Below, piece by piece: positions 24,250 to 32,492 of a stretch of 32,492 nt of DNA. Both the position numbers and the translations under genes were made by a program. Numbering within the stretch: position 1 is the stretch's first letter; each line of letters starts with the position of its first letter. The stretch comes from Phenylobacterium sp. (GTDB lineage Bacteria; Pseudomonadota; Alphaproteobacteria; Caulobacterales; Caulobacteraceae). The stretch spans positions 1 through 32,492 of the forward strand of contig NZ_JAUSLG010000043.1 in NCBI RefSeq assembly GCF_030646615.1. The letters are read 5' to 3'. Below the pieces are notes generated by a model, which was given only the letters and a program-made list of their open reading frames with translations, did no database searches and was not told the origin of the DNA.

Positions 24250-24408
24250 GTCACTGGGCAGGACGAGGCGCCCCAGGGAATCCTCACCGGTTTTTTTCGG
24301 CCGTCCGCTGCGAAAACTGTCACACAGAAATGGAATGAGCGGGGCGCGCCGCGAGGGCCGTGACCTGTTCCGCACCCTCGGCCGCACGACGCTGGGGCCT
24401 GCGTTTCG

Positions 24409-24957
24409 GTGACCTTGAAAAGCGATCTCCACCCGCCCACGATCGTCGGCGACGGCCTGGCCGAGCTCAGCGAACGGCTGCGCAAACCCCTGATGGCCTA
24501 TTTCCGCCGCCGCTCGGCCGACCCCGCCGAAGCCGAGGACATGACCCAGGAGGTCTTTGTTCGCGCCATGCGCCGGGAGGGCGAAACCGACGTGCGTTCG
24601 GCCGAGGCCTATGTGTTCACCATCGCGGCGAATCTGGCCCGCGACCGGGCCAGGACCCGGGCGGCGCGGCACGCCGGTCGGCACGTCAGTCTCGATGTGC
24701 TGGTGGCCGGCGAAGCCCCTTTCGATCTGGCCTCTGAGGATTCTTCGGCCGAAACCGTCCTGATAGAACGGGAGCGTCTTCGTCAGGCGCTGGCGGCGCT
24801 CGAGGAGTTGCCTGAGCGAACGCGGGACATCTTCATTCTATTTCGGGTCGAGAAAATGCGGCAGGCGGAGATTGCGACACGGCTGGGCGTCTCGGTGAGC
24901 GCGGTCGAAAAGCATGTCGTCCGCGCCGCCGCGCACCTGGCGCGTCGCCTGCGATGA
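24409..24957 (+). CDS. ECF sigma factor, FecI-like
   Basis: 182 aa RNA polymerase sigma-70 family factor with only regions 2 and 4. Region 2: LMAYFRRRSADPAEAEDMTQEVFVRAMRR with the core-binding DMTQEVF. Region 4: LEELPERTRDIFILFRVEKM followed by the helix-turn-helix AEIATRLGVSVSAVEKHVVRA. Its stop overlaps the FecR start as ATGA, so the two are coupled, which is the classic layout of iron-starvation-type surface signalling. Targets probably include the two TonB receptors on either side. The start is GTG 24409; TTG 24415 is possible and no strong ribosome binding site is seen. Confidence 0.92.
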   Translation: MTLKSDLHPPTIVGDGLAELSERLRKPLMAYFRRRSADPAEAEDMTQEVFVRAMRREGETDVRSAEAYVFTIAANLARDRARTRAARHAGRHVSLDVLVAGEAPFDLASEDSSAETVLIERERLRQALAALEELPERTRDIFILFRVEKMRQAEIATRLGVSVSAVEKHVVRAAAHLARRLR

Positions 24958-25976
24958 ACAGCCTGCATCCGGTCTTTCGCGACATCGGCGCGGCCGAGGA
25001 CGCCACAGACGCCGCCGCCGCCCTTTGGCTGGCCAGGGACGGCGCAGGCTGGTCGCCCGCCGAGGAGGCCGCCCTTCAGGCCTGGATCGCTGGCGACGCC
25101 GCGCACGCTGAGGCCTGGGCCGGGATCGGCGAGGTCATGGGCCTGTTCGACGACCCCTCGGCGCCCGAACTGGTCCCCCTGCGGGACCAGGCGCTTCGGG
25201 CTGCCGGATCGGGCGCGCGCCGTCCCCCGGTCCTCACCCGCCGGCGACTGATCGGCGGGGGCGTGGGCGCCGGACTGGCCGCGGCCGCGGCCGGCCTCGT
25301 GGTCTTGCAGCCACAGCCCGCCTGGCGGATCTACCGCGCCGAGCCGGGGGCGCGGCGCTCCGTCGCCCTGGCCGACGGGTCGCAGCTGACCCTGGACGCC
25401 GGCGCCGAGGTGCGCGCACGCTTCACCGACGGGCGGCGAGATCTGATTCTCACCACCGGACAGGCCCGCTTCGAGGTGGCCAAGGACCCCCGGCGCCCGT
25501 TCGCCGTCGCCGTGGGCGATCACCTCGTCGTCGCCACGGGCACGGCCTTCAATATCGAACACGACGGCCATGACGCGATGGTCACGCTCCTGGAGGGCCG
25601 GGTCGAGGTTCGCGCCCGGCGAACGGGCCAGGTCGCCGCGCGGCTCCGGCCAGGCCAGGGCTACCGGCTCGCCGGCGGCGGCGAAGGGGTCCTGATCCCG
25701 CAGGCCGACGTGAAGCAGGCGCTCGCCTGGACCGACGGCCAGCTGATCTTCCAGGACGAGCGGCTCGAAACCGCGGCCCGCCGGGTCAGCCGCTATTCGC
25801 CGCAGCGCCCGATCCGCGTGTCGCCGGAGGCGGGCGACCTGCGGGTCAGCGGCGTCTTCGCCGCCGACGATGCGGACGCCTTCGTCGAGGCGGTGAGCCT
25901 CTATCTGCCCGTGGCGGCGACGCGACGGCCCGACGGATCGGTCGATCTGGCCCTCCGGCGGGCGGCCGCTCCATGA
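24954..25976 (+). CDS. FecR-family anti-sigma/signal transducer
   Basis: 340 aa. N-terminal DUF4880-type cytoplasmic domain (about 15-70: AALWLARDGAGWSPAEEAALQ and AHAEAWAGI) that would hold the sigma factor; one membrane segment (about 103-122, GGGVGAGLAAAAAGLVVL) preceded by two to three arginines; a periplasmic FecR domain (about 130-235; DGSQLTLDAGAEVRARF, FEVAKDPRRPFAV, VVATGTAFNI, VTLLEGRVEV); and a C-terminal STN-interacting DUF4974-like region (about 255-330). It passes the receptor's loading state to the sigma factor. It starts inside the sigma gene's stop codon and ends 37 bases before the STN receptor. Confidence 0.92.
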   Translation: MNSLHPVFRDIGAAEDATDAAAALWLARDGAGWSPAEEAALQAWIAGDAAHAEAWAGIGEVMGLFDDPSAPELVPLRDQALRAAGSGARRPPVLTRRRLIGGGVGAGLAAAAAGLVVLQPQPAWRIYRAEPGARRSVALADGSQLTLDAGAEVRARFTDGRRDLILTTGQARFEVAKDPRRPFAVAVGDHLVVATGTAFNIEHDGHDAMVTLLEGRVEVRARRTGQVAARLRPGQGYRLAGGGEGVLIPQADVKQALAWTDGQLIFQDERLETAARRVSRYSPQRPIRVSPEAGDLRVSGVFAADDADAFVEAVSLYLPVAATRRPDGSVDLALRRAAAP

Positions 25977-26013
25977 CTGCAGCCTCCGGCCAGGCCCAGA
26001 GGTTCGGCTAGAC

Positions 26014-28785
26014 ATGGTCTTGGCCTCGCGCCTTGGAAGATCCCCCGCCTGGGCGGTCGCGGCCCTGGCCCTCGCCCTCCTTTCCCCCGTCGCGGCCCTC
26101 GCCCAGCCTGCGCGCGCCACAGCCTACGAGCTGGCGCCCCGGGACCTGGCCGGCGCACTGGTCTGGTACAGCCTGCAGACCGGCCGGCCGCTGATCGTCG
26201 ATCCGCAGCTCACCCGGGGGCGGCGATCCGGCGCCGTCCATGGCGCCCGCACGGCCGAGGCCGCCCTGGAGCAGGTGCTGGCCGGCACGGGCCTGACCGC
26301 GACGCGGTCGCCGGGCGGCGTCGTGATGATCGGGCCGGCGGTGGCGACGGTCCATGGGCCCGCCCCGCTCGCCCCGCCCCCGACGGTCACCGAGCTGCCG
26401 GAACTGGTCGTCACCGCAGAGCGTCGTCCAAGCCTCGCCTTCGAGACGCCGATGGCCCTGTCCACCTTCTCCGGCGAGCGACTGCATCAGCTCGGCCTGA
26501 CCGACATGGAGGCGGTGGCGCAACAGACGCCGGGCCTCACGGTCTCGGCCGCCTCGCCGGCCAGCGCCGGCTTCTCCATGCGGGGCGTCACCCAGGCCTC
26601 CGGCGACGCCACCCGTGAGCCTCGCGTCTCGGTCTTCCAGGATGGCGTGCCGGCTTCGAAGGAACGGGGCGCCTATTTCGAACTCTTCGATCTGGAGCGG
26701 GTCGAGGTGGTCAAGGGGCCGCAATCCACCCTCTATGGCCGCAGCGCCATGACCGGCGCGATCAATATCGTCCAGAACAAGGCTGATCCCGGTGGCGTTT
26801 CCGCCCGCCTGTGGCTGGAAGCAGGCGGCCAGGGCTGGCGTCGCATGGACGCCATGGCGAACCTGCCCCTTGGCGAGATCCTGGCCCTGCGGCTGGCCGC
26901 CGTAAGCCGCCACCGCGACGGGGACGCGCCCAATCTGCTCGGCGGCGCGGACCTCCAGGCGATCTCCACCAACGCCGGCCGCCTGGGGCTGAGCTTGCGG
27001 CCCGACTGGGGCTCGGCCGACCTGATCATCAACTACCAGCACGACCGCACCAGCGGTCCGGCCCTGAAGTCCTTCCTGTTTGCGCCGGCCGACCCGGTGT
27101 CTGGCCAGCCCCTTGGCGACCTTGACCGGTTCACCCCGCCGGCCCTGTCGGCCCAGGACGCCCAGGGACGCCCCCAGCCGCTTGGCCTGGACCGGCGACT
27201 CTTCTCGGCCAGCTTCGGGCTGGAGACAGACATCTCACCGGCGCTCACCCTGTCGAGCCTGACCTCCTATCGGCGCTTCGCCGCTGATGACCAGCAGGAC
27301 GCCGACGGCCTCGCCCTGCCGATTGTGAGCCTGCTGGAGCAGACGCGGGGCGCTCAGCTCAATCAGGAGATCCGCCTCGCCTATGACCGACGCGGCGCCT
27401 GGCGGGGGTTCTTGGGCGTCAACCTCTTCGCCGAACATGGGACCCAAAGGGTGCCCATGGTGATCGATGAGCGATACCAGCTGGCGCGCATGACGGGCCG
27501 CCTGGCCAGCCCCTGGCCCCAGTCCGCAGACGCCCTGCTGCAACCCCAGTTCCTGGCCGACAGCTTGCGCGATCTCGCCGCCCGCCGGGGCTATGTGCTC
27601 GAGGGACCAACGGCGCTGGCCATCGCTGGCAATCTCAAGGCGCGCCACCTGGAGCGAACTCAGAACTACAGTGACGTCCGGGCGCTCGACATCTTCGCCG
27701 ACGCCACAAGGCGATTCGGGACCAGGTGGGAGGTCTCGGCTGGCCTCCGGTTCGGCGCCGACGAGAAGACGAGCGCCGTATCGCCCGCCGTCCCGCTGGG
27801 ACCCTCTGTCCTCGCCGGCGTGATTGCGGCCGCAGGCATGGATGAGCCTCGGCGCAAGGCGTTCCTTCAGCATCTGGCCGGCCCCGACGCCGGACGCCTG
27901 TCGGCGGAATGGCCGCCCTACGGCCTTCTCTTTCAGCCCACCGCCGGCAATGGCGACAAGATCGCGAGCGATCTGGATGACTCGGGCTGGAGCTGGCGCC
28001 TTGCGGCGAGATACGCGCCGAACCCCACAGTCAGCCTCTACGGGACCTATGCCCGCGGACGGCGGCCGACGGTGCTGGTCGCGGGCGCCCCGGCCGCGCC
28101 TCTGGGCCCCGCCAGGTTTGGCGTTGTGCCCGCTGAGGTGGTGGACTCCTTGGAGTTGGGCATGAAGATGCGGCCGGCCCGCCTTCGACTGGCCGTTGAT
28201 GCGGCCGTCTACGCCTATGAGTATCGCGACTTTCAGACCACCCGTGTGGAGGCGGGGCAGCTCCGAACGGTAAACGCCGGTCAGGCCACCGCCCACGGCC
28301 TTGAGGTGGAGGCCACCTTCATCCCGGCGCCCGCAGCCCTGGTGGGCGTCACCTACGCCTATGGCCACGCCCGGCTGCGATCAGGCGCCATGGCGGGCAA
28401 CCGCTTCCGTCTCGCACCGGACCATCAGGCGTCGATCCATGCCGAGGTCACCTGGCCCCTCGTCGGCGGCGAGCTCGCCTTTCGTCCCGTCTATAGCTGG
28501 CGCTCGAAGTTCTTCTTCTCGGACGACAATGACCGGCCGGACCTCTCCCGCGCCCTAGCGCCAGATACGGTCCAGGACGAGTGGCAGGGCGGCTATGGGC
28601 TTCTGGACCTGCGCCTGGCGTTCCAGCCTTCCGGCTCGGAATGGACCGTCACGGCGTTCACCAAAAACGCCCTCGACCAGCGTTACCTTCAGGAAGCCGG
28701 CTTCATCGGTGAGGCGCTCGGCTACTCGGCCAGCGCGCCCGGGCCTCGCCGCCTGATCGGCCTGGCGATCGAGTGGACCTGGTGA
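26014..28785 (+). CDS. TonB-dependent receptor with STN signalling domain (FecA-like)
   Basis: 923 aa. Signal peptide to about residue 30 (VAALALALLSPVAALA); secretin/TonB N-terminal STN domain about 38-105 (YELAPRDLAGALVWYSLQTG, GARTAEAALEQVLAGTGL), the part that contacts FecR; TonB box and plug from ELPELVVTAERR, with QTPGLTVSAAS and VEVVKGPQSTLYGRSAMTGAINI; beta-barrel to LIGLAIEWTW. The plug motif VEVVKGPQSTLYGRSAMTGA is that of siderophore-type and related receptors (the pattern also occurs in nutrient receptors without iron). Adjacent to FecR and the sigma factor, it should be the inducing receptor. Ligand unknown. AGAGG lies 11 bases before ATG 26014. The palindromic repeat begins 25 bases after its stop. 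Confidence 0.93.
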   Translation: MVLASRLGRSPAWAVAALALALLSPVAALAQPARATAYELAPRDLAGALVWYSLQTGRPLIVDPQLTRGRRSGAVHGARTAEAALEQVLAGTGLTATRSPGGVVMIGPAVATVHGPAPLAPPPTVTELPELVVTAERRPSLAFETPMALSTFSGERLHQLGLTDMEAVAQQTPGLTVSAASPASAGFSMRGVTQASGDATREPRVSVFQDGVPASKERGAYFELFDLERVEVVKGPQSTLYGRSAMTGAINIVQNKADPGGVSARLWLEAGGQGWRRMDAMANLPLGEILALRLAAVSRHRDGDAPNLLGGADLQAISTNAGRLGLSLRPDWGSADLIINYQHDRTSGPALKSFLFAPADPVSGQPLGDLDRFTPPALSAQDAQGRPQPLGLDRRLFSASFGLETDISPALTLSSLTSYRRFAADDQQDADGLALPIVSLLEQTRGAQLNQEIRLAYDRRGAWRGFLGVNLFAEHGTQRVPMVIDERYQLARMTGRLASPWPQSADALLQPQFLADSLRDLAARRGYVLEGPTALAIAGNLKARHLERTQNYSDVRALDIFADATRRFGTRWEVSAGLRFGADEKTSAVSPAVPLGPSVLAGVIAAAGMDEPRRKAFLQHLAGPDAGRLSAEWPPYGLLFQPTAGNGDKIASDLDDSGWSWRLAARYAPNPTVSLYGTYARGRRPTVLVAGAPAAPLGPARFGVVPAEVVDSLELGMKMRPARLRLAVDAAVYAYEYRDFQTTRVEAGQLRTVNAGQATAHGLEVEATFIPAPAALVGVTYAYGHARLRSGAMAGNRFRLAPDHQASIHAEVTWPLVGGELAFRPVYSWRSKFFFSDDNDRPDLSRALAPDTVQDEWQGGYGLLDLRLAFQPSGSEWTVTAFTKNALDQRYLQEAGFIGEALGYSASAPGPRRLIGLAIEWTW

Positions 28786-28809
28786 GGCGCCGATTGGCTT
28801 CGCCGCGGC

Positions 28810-28920
28810 TAGAGCATGATGCGATCAGACGGAACCGTCTGATCGTTGAATCAGGCTCTAAACTATGAGTCTTGAGCGCGTTCCGATAACCGGTTCCCAC
28901 TTATCGGAACGCGCTCTAGA
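28810..28920. repeat. Palindromic intergenic repeat, full two-hairpin copy
   Basis: Hairpin 1: TAGAGC (28810-28815) pairs with GCTCTA (28855-28860), enclosing an 11-bp perfect stem, 28822-28832 with 28835-28845, around AA. Hairpin 2: a 16-bp perfect stem, 28874-28889 with 28901-28916, around an 11-base loop. Elements of this kind are common between genes in Caulobacteraceae as I recall. The far edge (CTAGA) supplies the stop codon of rodA. Two decayed relatives lie at 20144 and 15294. Confidence 0.85.
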
Positions 28921-30070
28921 CGAAGGCGCCCTTGCCGCTGGTGACCTCGGTATAGCGGTGCACCCGCACCGACTGGACCAGGCCAAAGCCGATCATCACC
29001 GTCTGCATGACGGTGCCGCCATAGGACAGCAGCGGCATGGGCACGCCCACCACCGGCGCCAGGCCCATGACCATGGCCCCGTTGATCAGCACATAGAGGG
29101 TGAAGGTCGCCGTCACCCCTGAGGCGGCCAGCCGGCCGAAATGGCTGTGGGCCAGGGCGGCGGTCCGCAGGGCCATGAAGATCACCGCGGCGAAGATGGC
29201 CAGCACCGAGGCGCAGCCCAGGAAGCCGAACTCCTCGGCCAGGGTGGCGAAGATGAAGTCGGTGTGCTTCTCGGGCAGGAAGTTCAGCTGGCTCTGCGAG
29301 CCCAGCCCATAGCCCTTGCCGAAGAAGCCGCCGGAGCCCAGGGCGATCTTCGACTGCAGGATGTGATAGCCCGAGCCGGAGGGATCGCTCTCGGGGTTGA
29401 GGAAGGTGAGCACCCGCTTGCGCTGATAGTCGTGCATCACGAACATCACCATCGGCGGCACGGCCACGATGAAGGCCAGGGCGGCCGCGGCGATGATCCG
29501 CCAGGACAGTCCCGCCAGCACGACGATGGCGCCCCCGGTCAAGGCGATCAGCATGGCGGTGCCAAGGTCGGGCTGGTGAGCCACCAGCAGCACCGGCGCG
29601 CCGATCATCAGGGCCGGAATCAGCAGCCACCAGGACAGTCGGGCCTTGTCGGCCGAGACCCCGTGATAGAAGCGCGCCAGGGCCAGGACGATGCCGACCT
29701 TCATCACTTCCGACGGCTGAAAGCTGATGAAGCCCAGGTCGAGCCAGCGGGTGGCGCCCATGCGGGTGTCACCGAACAGCTCCACCGCCACCAGCAGGAC
29801 CAGGCCCAGGCCGTAGATGGGATAGGCCAGCGCAAACCAGACGCGCACGTCGAACAGGGCCAGCGCAATCATCAGGATCAGGCAGAAGCCGAAGCGGAAG
29901 AGGTGCGCCCCGGCCCAGGGCTCCCACGAGCTCCCGGCCACCGAGAACATCATCAGCGAGCCCGTCCCGGCCAGCAGGCAAAGGGCGATGACGAAGGTCC
30001 AGTCGATCTGGGTGAACTTGACCACCAGGCGGTCGCGCTCACCCGGCCGGGTCAGGGCGCTGACGGTCAT
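28916..30070 (-). CDS. rodA: Peptidoglycan glycosyltransferase RodA
   Basis: 384 aa SEDS-family membrane protein that polymerises glycan strands during cell elongation with its partner PBP2. About 10 membrane helices. Diagnostic stretches: GATRWLDLGFISFQPSEVMK, the Asp in HQPDLGTA-like AHQPDLGTAMLIAL (catalytic aspartate of SEDS enzymes), FGKGYGLGSQSQLNFLPEKHTDFIFA, EEFGFLG, and the C-terminal MPLLSYGGTVMQTVMIGFGLVQS. The start overlaps the mrdA stop by four bases, so they are coupled. The stop codon lies within the edge of the palindromic repeat. Confidence 0.96.
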   Translation of the reverse strand: MTVSALTRPGERDRLVVKFTQIDWTFVIALCLLAGTGSLMMFSVAGSSWEPWAGAHLFRFGFCLILMIALALFDVRVWFALAYPIYGLGLVLLVAVELFGDTRMGATRWLDLGFISFQPSEVMKVGIVLALARFYHGVSADKARLSWWLLIPALMIGAPVLLVAHQPDLGTAMLIALTGGAIVVLAGLSWRIIAAAALAFIVAVPPMVMFVMHDYQRKRVLTFLNPESDPSGSGYHILQSKIALGSGGFFGKGYGLGSQSQLNFLPEKHTDFIFATLAEEFGFLGCASVLAIFAAVIFMALRTAALAHSHFGRLAASGVTATFTLYVLINGAMVMGLAPVVGVPMPLLSYGGTVMQTVMIGFGLVQSVRVHRYTEVTSGKGAFV

Positions 30071-32049
30071 GTGGGCGCCGCGGGATCGGCCGCCAGGGGC
30101 GGCCCTTCGACGGGGGCGTCTGGCGCAGCCCCGACCGGCGGCACGTCGCTGACATCGGGCATGGGCAGGGGCCGCTCAATCCGAGCGCGGATCTCGGGGT
30201 CCTTCAGCAGGGCCACCCGCATCACTTCCCTGGCCCGGGGCGCTGCGGCGGTGGCGCCGCCCTTGCCGCCATGCTGGATGATCACCGAGATCGCATATCG
30301 CGGCTCATCAATGGGGGCGAAGGCCACATAGAGATTATGGTCCTTCAGACCCCAGCGAACGCTGTCGCTGCTGCGCGAGGCCACGCCGTCATAGCTGCGG
30401 ACCTGGGCCGTGCCGGTCTTGCCGGCCATCATCACATCGCCGAGGCCGAGCTGGCTCTGCCGATAGGCGGTGCCGCTGCGGTCATTGGCCACCGAGATCA
30501 TGCCGGCGCGCACATAGTCCAGGTGTTCAGTGGAAAACGGCAGGGGCGGCACCTCGTCGCCCGGCGGCATCTCCACCCCGCCCACCGACTTGACCAGCCG
30601 GGGATTGAGCTGCTTGCGGCCATTGGCCAGGCGGGCGGTCATGACCGCCAGCTGCAGGCCGTTGACCGCCACATAGCCCTGGCCGATTCCGTAGCTGACG
30701 GAATCCCCGGGATGCCAGGTGGGGTCGCGCTTGACCTGGGTGCGCTTCCATTCGGTGGAGCCCACAACGCCGCTGCGCTGGCCGGGAATGCCGATGTCGA
30801 AGGTCTGGCCAAAGCCGAGCGCCTTGGCCGCCCGGGCGATGGGATCTGGCCCCATGCGCAGAGCCACCTGATAGAAGTAGACGTCGCAGGAATTCTTGAT
30901 GGCGTCGTGCATGTTCTGGGGTCCGTGGCCCCCATGCCGCCAGCAACGCCAGGTCCGCCCGCCAAAATACCAGCCGCCCGAGCAGTTGATGCGCTCCTCC
31001 GGGTTGATGCCAGCGCTCAGCGCGGCCAGGGCGGTCGTCATCTTGAAGGTGGAGCCCGGCGGATAGGTGCCGCTCATGGCCTTGTCGAGCAGGGGCCGGC
31101 GCTCATAGTCGGCCAGGGCGCGGTACTCCGCCGTCGACAGGCCGCGGACAAAGCGGTTGGCGTCGAAGCTGGGCGTCGAGACCATGCACAGCAGGTCGCC
31201 GCTACGGCAGTCCATGACCACGATAGCGCCGCTCTCGTCCCCCATCACCTCCAGGGCGCGGTTCTGGATGTCCACATCCAGGGTCAGTTCGACGGTCTTG
31301 CCCGCCTGGGCCGGGATGTCGCCGTCCTGGTCGTGGCGGATTTCGCGGCCCCGGGCGTCCACCTCGACCTTCTTGGCGCCGGTGCGGCCGCGGAGATCCA
31401 GGTCGAAGGCCTTCTCGACCCCCTGGCGACCGATGCGGAAGCCCGGATGCAGCAGGATCGATTCGGAATTAGGACCGGTTTCGGTGAGATCCTCGCGGTT
31501 CACCTTGGCCACATAGCCGATCACATGGGCGAAGGCGCCGCCGTAGGGATAGACCCGCACCTCGCCCATATCGGCGGTGACATGCGGCATCTCGGGCGCC
31601 CGGATGTTGATCGCCGAGAACTGCTCCCAGGTCATGTCCTCCATGACCGAGACCGGGCGCTGGTTGGGCGTGCGCTCGAACTCGCGCATCAGCCGGGCCT
31701 GGCGATCGTCGTCCAGCGGTACGAAATGGGCCAGGGTCTTCAGCGTCGCGCCGGGCTCATGCACCCCGTCCTTGACCACCAGCAGGCGGAAGTTGGGACG
31801 GTTGGTGGCCAGCACCTCGCCATTACGATCGACGATCAGCCCGCGGGGCGGCGGCACCAGGCGGAAGTTGAACTGGTTGGACGCCGAGAGCTTCTCGTAG
31901 CGCTGGGCCTCGAGGATCTGCAGGTGGGCCAGTCGGCCGCCGAGGGCCAGCATGCCGGCGCCGGCGAAACCGCCCAGCAGGAAGCTGCGGCGGTGGAAGG
32001 TGCCCTGCCGCTCATTGACCTCGGAGAAGAAGATGGACGGCTCGCTCAA
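30067..32049 (-). CDS. mrdA: Penicillin-binding protein 2 (peptidoglycan transpeptidase)
   Basis: 660 aa class B PBP, the elongation-specific transpeptidase that works with RodA. A single N-terminal membrane anchor (about 21-40) is followed by the pedestal domain (RGLIVDRNGEVLATN near 69-83) and the transpeptidase: Ser333 of the STFK motif (PPGSTFKM), SCD at 387-389, and KTGT at 544-547. The tail after about residue 622 is Pro/Ala-rich and poorly conserved. It sits between mreD and rodA in the usual alphaproteobacterial order and overlaps rodA by four bases. The start at ATG 32049 is followed by the hydrophilic stretch before the anchor, as in relatives. Confidence 0.96.
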   Translation of the reverse strand: MSEPSIFFSEVNERQGTFHRRSFLLGGFAGAGMLALGGRLAHLQILEAQRYEKLSASNQFNFRLVPPPRGLIVDRNGEVLATNRPNFRLLVVKDGVHEPGATLKTLAHFVPLDDDRQARLMREFERTPNQRPVSVMEDMTWEQFSAINIRAPEMPHVTADMGEVRVYPYGGAFAHVIGYVAKVNREDLTETGPNSESILLHPGFRIGRQGVEKAFDLDLRGRTGAKKVEVDARGREIRHDQDGDIPAQAGKTVELTLDVDIQNRALEVMGDESGAIVVMDCRSGDLLCMVSTPSFDANRFVRGLSTAEYRALADYERRPLLDKAMSGTYPPGSTFKMTTALAALSAGINPEERINCSGGWYFGGRTWRCWRHGGHGPQNMHDAIKNSCDVYFYQVALRMGPDPIARAAKALGFGQTFDIGIPGQRSGVVGSTEWKRTQVKRDPTWHPGDSVSYGIGQGYVAVNGLQLAVMTARLANGRKQLNPRLVKSVGGVEMPPGDEVPPLPFSTEHLDYVRAGMISVANDRSGTAYRQSQLGLGDVMMAGKTGTAQVRSYDGVASRSSDSVRWGLKDHNLYVAFAPIDEPRYAISVIIQHGGKGGATAAAPRAREVMRVALLKDPEIRARIERPLPMPDVSDVPPVGAAPDAPVEGPPLAADPAAPT

Positions 32050-32061
32050 TGCCGTCGCCCC

Positions 32062-32492
32062 CTATCGAAACCGCACATCGGCGTCATCGAACCTGTCGAT
32101 GAGCCGATGCGCAAACGGATACAGCAGGATTGTGGCGAGGAATTGCCACATCACCGCCAGAAAATTGGGGGTGGCCCGGGCGGTGAGCTGGGTGATCAGG
32201 AAGGCGACCAGCTCGGCCACGGCGCAGGCGACCGCGAACCAGGCCCACATCATCGGGCGGCTCTGGCCGACCATCATCGAGCGCGCGCCCAACACCGCCC
32301 CATAGGCCACCAGCAGGGACAGCGCCCAGAGCCCTATGGGGCCGCCCCAGAAGAGGTCGAGGAACAGGCCCAGGAACAGCACCCCGAAGGGCGCCAGCAT
32401 GGAGGGTCGGATCACCGCCCAGGCGAAGGCCGGGACCATGCAGAAGACCGGCTCCGGCAGGCCCCAGCCGAAAACCCGCACCGGCAGGCTGA
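32062..32492 (-). CDS. mreD: Rod-shape determining protein MreD, partial (N-terminus beyond right edge)
   Basis: At least 139 aa visible; the frame is open to the window edge and GTG 32481 is only the first in-window candidate start. About five hydrophobic helices. PFGVLFLGLFLDLFWGGPIGLWAL is the family signature (FxxGLxxDxxxGxPxGxxAL), and AYPFAHRLID-like PFAHRLIDRFDD ends it. MreD is an inner-membrane part of the elongation complex with MreB, MreC, PBP2 and RodA. MreD proteins are commonly about 165-180 aa, so some 30 residues probably lie outside. The stop is 12 bases ahead of mrdA, with mreC and mreB expected to the right. Confidence 0.9.
   Translation of the reverse strand, partial: SLPVRVFGWGLPEPVFCMVPAFAWAVIRPSMLAPFGVLFLGLFLDLFWGGPIGLWALSLLVAYGAVLGARSMMVGQSRPMMWAWFAVACAVAELVAFLITQLTARATPNFLAVMWQFLATILLYPFAHRLIDRFDDADVRFR

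Noticed and set aside
24286..24310. T-rich tract in the sigma/receptor gap as a terminator
   Set aside because: No stable hairpin precedes the T run, and the region lies between divergent starts where no transcript should end.
20460..24338. Two long plus-strand open frames (550 and 538 codons) opposite the phosphodiesterase and TonB receptor
   Set aside because: The composition (rich in Gly, Ala, Val, His, Gln) is typical of antisense shadows in high-GC DNA. The minus strand carries signal peptides and family motifs.
1..32492. Prophage, insertion sequence, CRISPR or tRNA gene
   Set aside because: No transposase, integrase, phage structural gene, spaced repeat array or tRNA-like cloverleaf was seen on either strand.

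Overview
This 32.5 kb window is high-GC DNA from an alphaproteobacterium, most likely Caulobacterales (Caulobacter/Phenylobacterium-like). The evidence is the codon bias, three TonB-dependent receptors, a fused CysN/CysC next to CysD, a DUF1176 protein, the mreD-mrdA-rodA order, and a palindromic intergenic repeat of the type common in Caulobacteraceae. The taxon is inferred from memory, not from a search. All functions below come from reading translated sequence and motifs.

Layout. Positions 1-938 (minus): an Ada-like/AraC/AlkA alkylation-repair protein running off the left edge. Positions 1113-3528 (plus): a close RsbQ-like alpha/beta hydrolase immediately followed by a hybrid histidine kinase whose N-terminal PAS resembles Bacillus RsbP. 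Positions 3529-3775: a structured-looking leader ahead of cysD-cysNC (3776-6648), which ends in a clear intrinsic terminator. Positions 6720-9102 (minus): a PIN-domain remnant, a GFA/CENP-V protein, and one open frame that fuses a MerR-type regulator to a complete SAICAR synthase, with a MerR-style promoter/operator ahead of it. Positions 9214-12376 (plus): a TonB-dependent receptor with a Gly/Pro-rich insert and a small secreted protein. Positions 12408-20144: metabolic and transport genes (MDR oxidoreductase, pyroglutamyl peptidase, two MFS transporters, DUF1176, DUF423, epoxide-hydrolase-like enzyme, proline iminopeptidase). Positions 20292-28785: an uptake and signalling island. A TonB receptor and a periplasmic glycerophosphodiesterase point left. 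A FecI-like sigma factor, FecR and an STN-bearing TonB receptor point right. Positions 28916-32492 (minus): the cell-elongation genes rodA, mrdA (PBP2) and a partial mreD.

How the parts work together. The 20-29 kb island looks like cell-surface signalling: the STN receptor signals through FecR to the sigma factor, and the divergent receptor plus phosphodiesterase may be its output. cysDNC makes APS and PAPS from sulfate. mreD-mrdA-rodA is part of the elongasome.

The two most unusual items are the RsbQ-like hydrolase paired with a PAS-histidine kinase-receiver protein, which has the sensor of the Bacillus energy-stress switch but a different output, and the MerR-PurC fusion with its own MerR-type operator. 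No tRNA, rRNA, CRISPR array or intact insertion sequence was seen. No stretch longer than about 250 bases lacks a gene.
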